A DNA stretch of 40,659 bases, from positions 1 to 40,659 of the forward strand of contig NZ_JADEYC010000046.1 of assembly GCF_015209505.1 (NCBI RefSeq), in the 5' to 3' direction. The translations under genes were made by a program, and so were the position numbers. The notes beneath the pieces were generated by a model. That model did not search any database and had not been told where the DNA came from. It worked only from the letters and a program-made list of their open reading frames with translations. The DNA comes from Saccharopolyspora montiporae (GTDB taxonomy: Bacteria; Actinomycetota; Actinomycetes; Mycobacteriales; Pseudonocardiaceae). Below are positions 27,586 through 34,203 of the stretch, in pieces; position 1 is the stretch's first letter; each line of letters begins with the position of its first letter.

Positions 27586-28743
27586 GTGAGCAAGCTGCGA
27601 TTCGGCGTTTTCCTGGCACCTTTCCACACTCCCGGCCGCAATCCCACCCTCGCGCTGCAGCGCGATCTGGAGCTGGTCGAGCACCTCGACGACCTCGGCT
27701 TCGACGAGGTCTGGATCGGTGAACACCATTCGGCGGGCAGCGAGCTGATCGCCTCGCCGGAGATCTTCATCGCCGCGGCGGCCGAACGGACCCGGCGGAT
27801 CCGGTTGGGCACCGGCGTGGTCTCGCTGTCGTACCACAACCCCCTGTGGGTGGCCGATCGCATGGTGCTGCTGGACCACCTCACCCGTGGGCGGGTGATG
27901 CTCGGCGTGGGACCCGGTTCGCTGCCCACCGATTCAGCGATGATCGGGCTCGACCCCACCGCCACCCGCGAGCTGCTGGCGACCAACCTGGACATCGTGC
28001 TGCGGCTGCTGCGCGGCGAGGCGGTCACGGCGAGCACCCGCACGCACGAGCTCGTCGATGCGCGGCTGCAGCTGCGCCCGTACTCGGACCCGCTGTTCGA
28101 CATCGCGGTCGCCGCGGTGGCCTCGCCCACCGGGCCGCGCCTCGCCGGGACGCACGGGCTGGGCATGCTGTCCCTCGGCGCGACGCTGACCGCGGACGGG
28201 TTCGATGCGCTGGGCCACCACTGGGGCGTGCTCGCCGAACGCGCGCAACACGTGGGTGCCGAGGTGGACCGCGCCTCCTGGCGGCTGGTGGGGCCGATGC
28301 ACGTGGCCGAGACCCGGGAGCAGGCGTACCGGGACGTCGAGCACGGCATCGAGGACTGGTTCCGCTACTTCCAGAAGGTCGCCGCGTTCCCGCAGATGCA
28401 CGTGGAGGGCGGGAACATGCGGGAGATGGTGGATTTCATCCGGGAGTCCGGGGTCGGCGTGATCGGTACGCCCGACGACGCCACCGAGCAGGTGCAGCGG
28501 TTGTGGGACCAGTCGGGCGGTTTCGGTGCGATGCTGGTGATGGCGCAGGACTGGGCCGATCCGGCGGCGACCCGGCGCTCCTACGAACTGCTCGCCGAGC
28601 GGGTTCTGCCGCACTTCCAGGGGCAGAGCGAGCCGACGCTGCGCGCGCGGGACCGGGCCACGGAGGTGCGCAGCGGGCACGCGCAGGCGCAGCTGGACGC
28701 GGTGGCACGGATGACGCAGAAATACGCGGAGGAGGGCGGCTGA
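27586..28743 (+). CDS. LLM flavin-dependent monooxygenase, limonene-1,2-monooxygenase-like
   Basis: The 385-residue luciferase-like enzyme begins KLRFGVFLAPFHTPGRNPTL. It has DEVWIGEHHSAGSELIASPE, IRLGTGVVSLSYHNPLWVAD, RMVLLDHLTRGRVMLGVGPG, and ASPTGPRLAGTHGLGMLSLG in the second half. This wording matches actinobacterial proteins related to limonene 1,2-monooxygenase, but the substrate here is unknown. It would use reduced FMN and O2. GTG 27586 has GGGGAGG upstream; the frame is open to 27439, but the extra residues look like read-through of control DNA. No flavin reductase gene is adjacent, unlike the 9.2-kb pair. Confidence 0.86.
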   Translation: MSKLRFGVFLAPFHTPGRNPTLALQRDLELVEHLDDLGFDEVWIGEHHSAGSELIASPEIFIAAAAERTRRIRLGTGVVSLSYHNPLWVADRMVLLDHLTRGRVMLGVGPGSLPTDSAMIGLDPTATRELLATNLDIVLRLLRGEAVTASTRTHELVDARLQLRPYSDPLFDIAVAAVASPTGPRLAGTHGLGMLSLGATLTADGFDALGHHWGVLAERAQHVGAEVDRASWRLVGPMHVAETREQAYRDVEHGIEDWFRYFQKVAAFPQMHVEGGNMREMVDFIRESGVGVIGTPDDATEQVQRLWDQSGGFGAMLVMAQDWADPAATRRSYELLAERVLPHFQGQSEPTLRARDRATEVRSGHAQAQLDAVARMTQKYAEEGG

Positions 28744-28771
28744 CCCTGGCGCCGAGACATGATGCCGCGTA

Positions 28772-28792
28772 CTGTGAACCTCAGGTTTACAG
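28772..28792. promoter_or_regulatory. 21-bp operator-like dyad upstream of the HTH protein
   Basis: TGTGAACCTCAGGTTTACA (28773-28791) is symmetric around C28782 with eight of nine pairs, and one further C-G pair flanks it. It lies 3 bp before the AGGAGG ribosome site, with TACTGT (28769-28774) as a possible -10. A protein here would block transcription or translation of the next gene. Confidence 0.55.
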
Positions 28793-28808
28793 CTAGGAGG
28801 TGGGCGCG

Positions 28809-29492
28809 ATGATGCCGGTGCAGGAGCTCGGCGCCCTGGCGGAGCGGTTGGCGGTGGAGAAAGCCGAGGATTCCGTCGTGGCGCCGAAGAACGAGGACCC
28901 GCCCGACGAGCAGCGCCGCCGCGGCGCGGCCATGGGCCGACTGAGGGCTGCGCGGGACGTGGAGGAGCTCGCCGCCCGCGCGGCCGCCCAGCGCACCGCG
29001 GCGGCGGCCGAACGGGCCGTGTGGTTGGGTGCGAGCCTGGCCGACCTCGGCACGTCCACCGGTCATTCCCGGCAGGCCGCGCGCAAGCGGTGGCCGGGGT
29101 TGGGCGAGATCTACCGGCGGCGCAAGTGGCTCGCCGAGCACATCCCGGATATCAAGCACGTCGCCGGGCTGCTCGACCAGCACGCCCGCGAGCTGCGACC
29201 GTCCGAGTTCCACACCGAGGAGCAGCTGGCCGACGGGTTGCGCGCGGTACGCAGCACGGCCCGGTGGTGTGCGGCGGAGTTCGGCGCGGCAGCCGACGGC
29301 AGGCCCACCGCGGACGCCGATCCGGTCGCGCGGTGGCGCGAACTCGACGTGCTGGTCGGCGGGCATCTCCGGCACGTCGTGGAGGCGGCCGGACCGTCGG
29401 ACACCGACCAGGCGGACTTCGCGCTGCACGTGACGCGCGGCCTCGTCGGGTACTACGACCACGCGGTCGCGGGCACCGACGCGGACGACTGA
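28809..29492 (+). CDS. hypothetical protein with a helix-turn-helix-like segment
   Basis: I do not recognise a named family for this 227-residue, mostly helical, charged protein. Around residues 74-97 it has AERAVWLGASLADLGTSTGH, then SRQAARKRW, which resembles the recognition helix of sigma-like or transposase-like HTH domains in actinobacterial proteins of unknown role. The rest is Ala/Arg/Glu-rich with conserved-looking tryptophans (RWCAAEFG, ARWRELDVL). AGGAGG at 28795-28800 sets the start at ATG 28809; a GTG at 28800 overlaps that site. The palindrome immediately upstream suggests that the protein represses its own gene (inference). It converges on the exonuclease III gene with a 22-bp gap. 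Confidence 0.65.
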   Translation: MMPVQELGALAERLAVEKAEDSVVAPKNEDPPDEQRRRGAAMGRLRAARDVEELAARAAAQRTAAAAERAVWLGASLADLGTSTGHSRQAARKRWPGLGEIYRRRKWLAEHIPDIKHVAGLLDQHARELRPSEFHTEEQLADGLRAVRSTARWCAAEFGAAADGRPTADADPVARWRELDVLVGGHLRHVVEAAGPSDTDQADFALHVTRGLVGYYDHAVAGTDADD

Positions 29493-29514
29493 CGGATCGT
29501 GGACCGGGGTGCGG

Positions 29515-30312
29515 TCACAGGTCGAGGTCGACGACCACCGGGGCGTGGTCCGAGGTTCCCTTGCCCTTGCGCGCGTCCCGGTCCACGTAGGCGTCGCTGA
29601 CCGCAGCGGTCAGCTGCGGGTCGCCGTAGACCAGGTCGATGCGCATGCCCTGGTTCTTCGGGAAGCGCAGTGCGCGGTAGTCCCAGTACGTGAAGGCCAC
29701 CTCGTACTTCAGCGGCCGCGGCGCCACCTCGGCCAGGCCCGTGCCGACCAGTTCGGTCAGCGCGGCGCGCTCCCGCTCGGTCACGTGCGTCGCGCCGTCG
29801 AACTGGCCGATGTCCCACACATCGGCATCGGTGGGCGCGATGTTGAAATCCCCCAGCACGGCGAACGGTCCGGCGGTCTTGAGCTCTTCGGCCGCTGTCT
29901 CGCGCAGCGCGGAAAGCCAGCGCAGCTTGTACTCGTAGTGCGGGTGGTCGACATCGCGGCCGTTGGGCACGTACACCGACCACACCCGGACACCGCCGCA
30001 GGTGGCGCCGATCGCCCGCGGTTCGGCCGCCTCGAACATCGCTCCCTCGGCCTGGAACCCCGGTTCGTCGGCCAGGCCGCGCCGCACGTCGTCCAGCCCG
30101 ACCCGGGACAGCACCGCGACGCCGTTCCAACGGCCGTTGCCGTGCGCGGCCACCTCGTAGCCGAGTTCGGCGACCTGCTCGGCCGGGAACGCGTCGGCGT
30201 CGACCTTCAGCTCCTGCAGGCACAGCACGTCCGGCTCGGCCGCGGACAGCCAGTCGAGCAGCTTGGGTAGCCGCGCGTTCACCGAGTTGACGTTCCAGGT
30301 GGCGATGCGCAT
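29515..30312 (-). CDS. xthA: exodeoxyribonuclease III / AP endonuclease
   Basis: The 265-residue enzyme has the exonuclease-phosphatase fold of ExoIII/APE1. It begins MRIATWNVNSVNARL (metal-site Asn7), with DVLCLQELKVD (Glu34), VYVPNGRD, the catalytic GDFNIAPTDADVWD, and the closing GTSDHAPVV His. FTYWDYRALRFPKNQGMRID is the family's substrate-contact segment. It nicks DNA at abasic sites and degrades 3' ends. The ATG at 30310-30312 gives the canonical N-terminus though the ribosome site is weak. It lies near the LigD-type end-joining genes, so this region groups several DNA repair functions. Confidence 0.95.
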   Translation of the reverse strand: MRIATWNVNSVNARLPKLLDWLSAAEPDVLCLQELKVDADAFPAEQVAELGYEVAAHGNGRWNGVAVLSRVGLDDVRRGLADEPGFQAEGAMFEAAEPRAIGATCGGVRVWSVYVPNGRDVDHPHYEYKLRWLSALRETAAEELKTAGPFAVLGDFNIAPTDADVWDIGQFDGATHVTERERAALTELVGTGLAEVAPRPLKYEVAFTYWDYRALRFPKNQGMRIDLVYGDPQLTAAVSDAYVDRDARKGKGTSDHAPVVVDLDL

Positions 30313-30415
30313 GGCGGAGAGCCTGTCATACCTGCTCGCGCGCGCTGCGGGAGAGGTCGCCGCCCTCCGGGGATCACCGCGTGCGGGGTCGCCGGATCGC
30401 AGGGGTCGGCCGCTG

Positions 30416-30619
30416 TCAGGCCGCCTGCTCGCCGGCGAACTGGTAGCGCCACACGCCGTCGGCCCGGCGGTCGTACCGCTCGTAGTGCACCCGGCTCGCG
30501 GCACCGTCGGTGCCGAAGGTGAACTCGCCCACGGGCGGCTGCGCGCCGGGCGCCGGGAGGATGAACGACCGGCCGTCCTGTGGGCCGCCGATCAACTCCG
30601 CGTGCACGTGCTGCTGCAT
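30416..30619 (-). CDS. small conserved-looking protein of unknown function (67 aa)
   Basis: The protein reads HAELIGGPQDGRSFILPAPG, then a Pro/Gly turn, FTFGTDGAASRVHYERYDRR and a closing VWRYQFAGEQ. The alternation suggests a small beta-rich domain. A strong GGAGGG site lies seven bases before the ATG at 30617-30619, and codon use matches its neighbours, so I regard it as real. I cannot assign a function. It is divergent from the LigD-PE gene over a 197-bp gap and 103 bp upstream of xthA on the same strand. Confidence 0.7.
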   Translation of the reverse strand: MQQHVHAELIGGPQDGRSFILPAPGAQPPVGEFTFGTDGAASRVHYERYDRRADGVWRYQFAGEQAA

Positions 30620-30816
30620 CCAGTATCCCTCCGTTCGGTGACGACTGCGCTGTCCATGGGACCATCTGTGTTCGGATTGGGTTCCACGTGTCACCCGAAG
30701 GTCGCAACGAAGTCGATCGCGCAGATACGTTTCGCGTTCGCCGGACAGCGCTCCGTGCCGGAGCCGCGGTCGCGGCGCGGAGATTGCGCCTCCCGTCCCG
30801 CGGGTACGCGAGCGGC

Positions 30817-31413
30817 ATGACCGATGACGGACTCGCCACCTACCGCGCCCGGCGGGACACGGCAACGTCCGGCGAACCCAGCGGGGCGCGGTCCGGCGCG
30901 AACGGCGGACCGCACCCGCGGTTCGTGGTGCAGCGGCACGAAGCCTCCAGCCTGCATTACGACTTCCGGCTGGAGGCCGACGGCGTGCTCAAGTCCTGGG
31001 CGGTGCCCAAGGGGCCGTCGCTGGACCCGCACGACAAGCGGCTGGCCACGCAGACCGAGGACCACCCGGTGGACTACGCGGACTTCGAGGGCGAGATCCC
31101 GGAGGGCTACGGCGCCGGCACCGTCGTGGTGTGGGACACCGGTACCTACCGCAACCTCACCGAGCACCGCGGCGCACCGGTTCCCGTTCCCGATGCGCTG
31201 GACCGCGGGCACGTCAAGGTCGAGCTTCGAGGTAGCAAACTGCACGGCGCGTTCGCGCTCACCCGCACCCGGATGGACGGCCGCGCCGAATGGCTGCTGG
31301 TGAAGGTGGACGACGCCGAGGTCGACCGCAGGCACGATCCGGTGCGCGAGGACCCGGAGTCGGTGCTGTCCGGCCGGACCAACGCCGAACTGCGCAGCGG
31401 AGGAGGCCGATGA
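30817..31413 (+). CDS. stand-alone LigD 3'-phosphoesterase domain
   Basis: The 198-residue protein is the LigD phosphoesterase (PE) domain: RFVVQRHEASSLHYDFRLEA and DGVLKSWAVPKGPSLDP carry the conserved His/Asp residues, with TEDHPVDYADFEGEIPEGYG and VVVWDTGTY following. PE trims 3'-phosphate and 3'-ribonucleotide ends before ligation in non-homologous end joining. In mycobacteria PE, polymerase and ligase are one chain; here PE is separate. Its stop overlaps the start of the polymerase gene (ATGA at 31410-31413), so the two are coupled. The ATG at 30817 has no clear ribosome site, so a slightly different start is possible. Confidence 0.9.
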   Translation: MTDDGLATYRARRDTATSGEPSGARSGANGGPHPRFVVQRHEASSLHYDFRLEADGVLKSWAVPKGPSLDPHDKRLATQTEDHPVDYADFEGEIPEGYGAGTVVVWDTGTYRNLTEHRGAPVPVPDALDRGHVKVELRGSKLHGAFALTRTRMDGRAEWLLVKVDDAEVDRRHDPVREDPESVLSGRTNAELRSGGGR

Positions 31414-32294
31414 ACCGCGACCCCGGCGAACGGGACGTGGAGCTGTCGAACCCGGACAAGGTCCTCTACCCGGCCGACGGCCGGACCAAGCGGGACGTGT
31501 TCGAGTACTTCGGCTCGGTCTCCAGCGAGATGCTGCCGCACGTGCGCGGCAAACCCGCGACCCTGCGCCGGTTCCCGGACGGGGTGCACGAGGAGGGCTT
31601 CTTCCAGAAGGCGGCACCGGATTCCGTCCCGGACTGGATCCGGGTGGCGGCCGTGCCTCAGGTGGGCTCCGCGGAACCGCTGCACCAGGTCGTCGCCGAC
31701 GACGCGGCCACGCTGCTGTACCTGGCCAACCTGGCGTGCCTGGAACTGCACGTGGGGCTGGCGCGCGTGGAGCAGCCCGACCGTCCGCTGCTGGCTGTGC
31801 TGGACGTCGACCCGCCGGCCGACGTCGACCTGCCGCTGCTGCGCGACGTGGTGCGCGATCTGTGCCGGCGGTTCCGCGGGGCCGGGCTCACCCCGTACCT
31901 GCAGACCACCGGCGGCAAGGGGTTCCACGTGGTCGCGCCGCTGGCCGGCGAGCACGGTTTCGACGAAGTACGCGACCGGATGCGGACGATGAGCCAGCAG
32001 GCCCAGGACGACCAGCCGCGCACGCTGACCACCAGCCAGCGCAAGCAGCACCGCGGCGACCGCATCTACCTCGACGTCGGCCGGAACGCCTACGGGCAGA
32101 CCATGATCGCGCCGTACTCGCTGCGCGCGCGGGACGGTGCCCCCGCGGCCACCCCGGTGACCGAGGAAGAGCTGGACGAGGTCGGTCCCCGCTCGTTCGG
32201 TCTGGCCGGTATGGCCGAACGGTTGGCGCGCCGCGGGGATCCGTGGAGCGGCATCGAGCAGGCTCATCCTGCCGGACTGCCCGGCGGTGCGTGA
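31410..32294 (+). CDS. stand-alone LigD polymerase (primase-polymerase) domain
   Basis: The 294-residue archaeo-eukaryotic-primase-fold polymerase starts with ELSNPDKVLYPADGRTKRDV. It has the metal-binding LAVLDVDPPADVD (DxD), LQTTGGKGFHVVAPLAG and RIYLDVGRNAYGQTMIAPYS with the third acidic residue. All three catalytic carboxylates appear intact. LigD-Pol fills and templates gaps, often with ribonucleotides, during end joining with Ku. GGAGG precedes the overlapping ATG. The ATP-dependent ligase domain and Ku are not in the window, so the complete pathway must be encoded elsewhere or use another ligase. Confidence 0.93.
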   Translation: MNRDPGERDVELSNPDKVLYPADGRTKRDVFEYFGSVSSEMLPHVRGKPATLRRFPDGVHEEGFFQKAAPDSVPDWIRVAAVPQVGSAEPLHQVVADDAATLLYLANLACLELHVGLARVEQPDRPLLAVLDVDPPADVDLPLLRDVVRDLCRRFRGAGLTPYLQTTGGKGFHVVAPLAGEHGFDEVRDRMRTMSQQAQDDQPRTLTTSQRKQHRGDRIYLDVGRNAYGQTMIAPYSLRARDGAPAATPVTEEELDEVGPRSFGLAGMAERLARRGDPWSGIEQAHPAGLPGGA

Positions 32295-32318
32295 CCGACC
32301 GACGCGAGAGGAGGACCG

Positions 32319-32675
32319 ATGAGCTCCGATCCGGCCGAGACCGGTGAGAGCGCCCCGGAACCGGAGGAGCCCACCACGCTGGGCGGACCGACCGGCCTCG
32401 ACGAGGACGAGATCGGCGAGGACCGGACCCCGGGCGGTGTGGAACCGCCGGACGAGTGGAGCAGGACGGCCGCCGACCGGCCCACCCCGCGCGAGCAGCG
32501 CGCCGGCGAATCCGTCGAGCAGCGGCTGGCCGAGGAACGCCCGGACACCGAGAACGAGCCGGTCGGCACCGAACCGGTCGGCGAGACCCGCGAGCACGAG
32601 CTCGACGAGACCGTCGACGAGCGCGCCGAACAGCAGGTCGCCGACAGCGACCCGGACCACGTCGAACCGGACTGA
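32319..32675 (+). CDS. acidic disordered protein, DUF5709-like
   Basis: The 118-residue protein is extremely acidic (Glu, Asp, Pro, Thr) and has no hydrophobic core. TGLDEDEIGEDRTPGGVEPP and QRAGESVEQRLAEERPDTE match the pattern of actinobacterial DUF5709 proteins (acidic box, PP-W, then GES-x3-RLAEE). Function is unknown. A GAGGAGG site lies just before the ATG, so it is well expressed by that criterion. It follows the polymerase gene by 24 bp and precedes the molybdenum enzyme operon by 38 bp, so it could belong to either transcript. Confidence 0.75.
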   Translation: MSSDPAETGESAPEPEEPTTLGGPTGLDEDEIGEDRTPGGVEPPDEWSRTAADRPTPREQRAGESVEQRLAEERPDTENEPVGTEPVGETREHELDETVDERAEQQVADSDPDHVEPD

Positions 32676-32713
32676 CCGGGCAGGCGAGGTCCGCTCGGCG
32701 GGAAGGGGGAGCA

Positions 32714-33217
32714 GTGGACGCCGAGATCACGTTGACGGTCGACGGGACGCGGCACCGGTTCACCGTGGACACGCGGACGACCGTGTTGGACGCGCTGCGC
32801 GAGCGGTTGGGGGTGACCAGCCCGAAGAAGGGTTGCGACCACGGGCAGTGCGGTGCCTGCACCGTGCTGCTGGACGGCGTGCGGGCCAACTCGTGCCTGC
32901 TGCTGGCGGTGGCATGCGGCGGATCCCGCGTCGGCACCGCCGAAGGGCTCGGCACGGCCGAGGATCCGCACCCGATGCAGCGCTCGTTCGTCGAACACGA
33001 TGCGCTGCAGTGCGGCTACTGCACGCCCGGCCAGGTGATCTCCGCGGTGGGCGCCCTCGACGAGTGGGCCGCCGGAACGCCCAGCGCCGCGACTCGCCGC
33101 GACGGCACACCCGCGGACCCCGATGACGAGATCCGCGAGCGGATGAGTGGGAATCTGTGCCGCTGCGGCGCCTACGCCAACATCGTGCCCGCGATCCGGG
33201 AGGTGTCCGACCGGTGA
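32714..33217 (+). CDS. molybdenum hydroxylase [2Fe-2S] subunit (PaoA/YagT type)
   Basis: The 167-residue subunit has the plant-ferredoxin-type cluster at C41, C46, C49 and C61 (KKGCDHGQCGACTVLLDG) and the helical-domain cluster at C100, C103, C149 and C151 (LQCGYCTPGQVI; NLCRCGAYANI). It passes electrons from the molybdenum centre toward FAD. E. coli PaoA has a Tat signal; here the protein starts directly with the ferredoxin strand (ITLTVDGTRHRF), so the complex should be cytoplasmic. The GTG start at 32714 has AAGGGGGA upstream. Its stop overlaps the next start (GTGA at 33214-33217). Confidence 0.93.
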   Translation: MDAEITLTVDGTRHRFTVDTRTTVLDALRERLGVTSPKKGCDHGQCGACTVLLDGVRANSCLLLAVACGGSRVGTAEGLGTAEDPHPMQRSFVEHDALQCGYCTPGQVISAVGALDEWAAGTPSAATRRDGTPADPDDEIRERMSGNLCRCGAYANIVPAIREVSDR

Positions 33218-34203
33218 GGCCGTTCCGCTACGAGCACGCCGCGAACCCGGACGCGGCGGTGCGTGCCGTCTCCCGCGATCCGGACGCCCGATTCCTGGCC
33301 GGTGGCACCAATCTCGTCGACCTGATGAAGCTGGCAGTGGCCGAACCGGGCTCGCTGGTCGACGTGCGCACCGCCACCGCCCCGCGTATCGAGCGGCTGG
33401 ACGACGGCGGGCTGCGCATCGGCGCCGCGGTCACCAACACCGCGCTGGCCGCTGACACCGAGGTGCGCAGCCGCTACCCGCTGCTGTCCGAAGCGGTGCT
33501 GACCGGCGCGTCCGGGCAGCTGCGCAACATCGCCACCACCGGCGGCAACCTGCTGCAGCGCACCCGATGCCCGTACTTCCAGGACGTGACCACGCCGTGC
33601 ACCAAGCGCGAACCCGGCACCGGCTGTTCGGCGCTGGAGGGGTTCCAGCGCGAGCACGCGATCCTCGGCGCGTCCCGGTCGTGCATCGCCACGCACCCCT
33701 CGGACATGGCGGTCGCGCTCGTGGCGCTGGACGCCGCGGTGCGCACCACCGGCCCGAGCGGTGCGCGCGTGCTGCCGATCGCCCAGCTGCACCGGCTGCC
33801 GGGAGACGAACCCCAGCACGACACCGTGCTGGAGCACGGCGAACTGATCACCGCGGTGGACATCCCGCCGCTGGGTTTCGCCCCGCGTTCGCGCTACCGC
33901 AAGGCCCGGGAACGGGCGTCCTTCGCGTTCGCGCTGGTGTCGGTGGCCGCTGCGCTCGACGTCGCCGACGGGATCGTGCGCGGGGTGCGCCTCGCGCTCG
34001 GCGGTGTCGCGCACAAGCCGTGGCGGGCCGCCGCCGCCGAGGCCGAACTGCTCGGCGCCCCCGCCGACACCGCGCGGTTCACCGCGGCCGCCGATGCCGA
34101 ACTGTCCGCGGCGCAGCCGGTTCCGGGCAACGAGTTCAAAGTCCCGCTGGCGCGCAACATGATCGTTGCGACGCTGGCCGACATCGCGGGGGAACAGCGA
34201 TGA
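33214..34203 (+). CDS. molybdenum hydroxylase FAD subunit with [4Fe-4S]-type cysteines (PaoB/YagS type)
   Basis: The 329-residue subunit carries the FAD-binding FLAGGTNLVDLMKLAV and ATTGGNLLQRTRC segments of the CO-dehydrogenase-M family. Four cysteines at 119, 129, 138 and 157 (TRCPYFQDVTTPCTKREPGT, then GCSALEG and SCIATHPSDM) match the extra iron-sulfur cluster region that E. coli PaoB has and ordinary XdhB/CoxM subunits lack. It therefore belongs to the PaoABC aldehyde oxidoreductase branch. It accepts electrons for FAD and then an external acceptor. Both ends overlap neighbours by 4 bp, giving one coupled three-gene unit. Confidence 0.92.
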   Translation: MRPFRYEHAANPDAAVRAVSRDPDARFLAGGTNLVDLMKLAVAEPGSLVDVRTATAPRIERLDDGGLRIGAAVTNTALAADTEVRSRYPLLSEAVLTGASGQLRNIATTGGNLLQRTRCPYFQDVTTPCTKREPGTGCSALEGFQREHAILGASRSCIATHPSDMAVALVALDAAVRTTGPSGARVLPIAQLHRLPGDEPQHDTVLEHGELITAVDIPPLGFAPRSRYRKARERASFAFALVSVAAALDVADGIVRGVRLALGGVAHKPWRAAAAEAELLGAPADTARFTAAADAELSAAQPVPGNEFKVPLARNMIVATLADIAGEQR

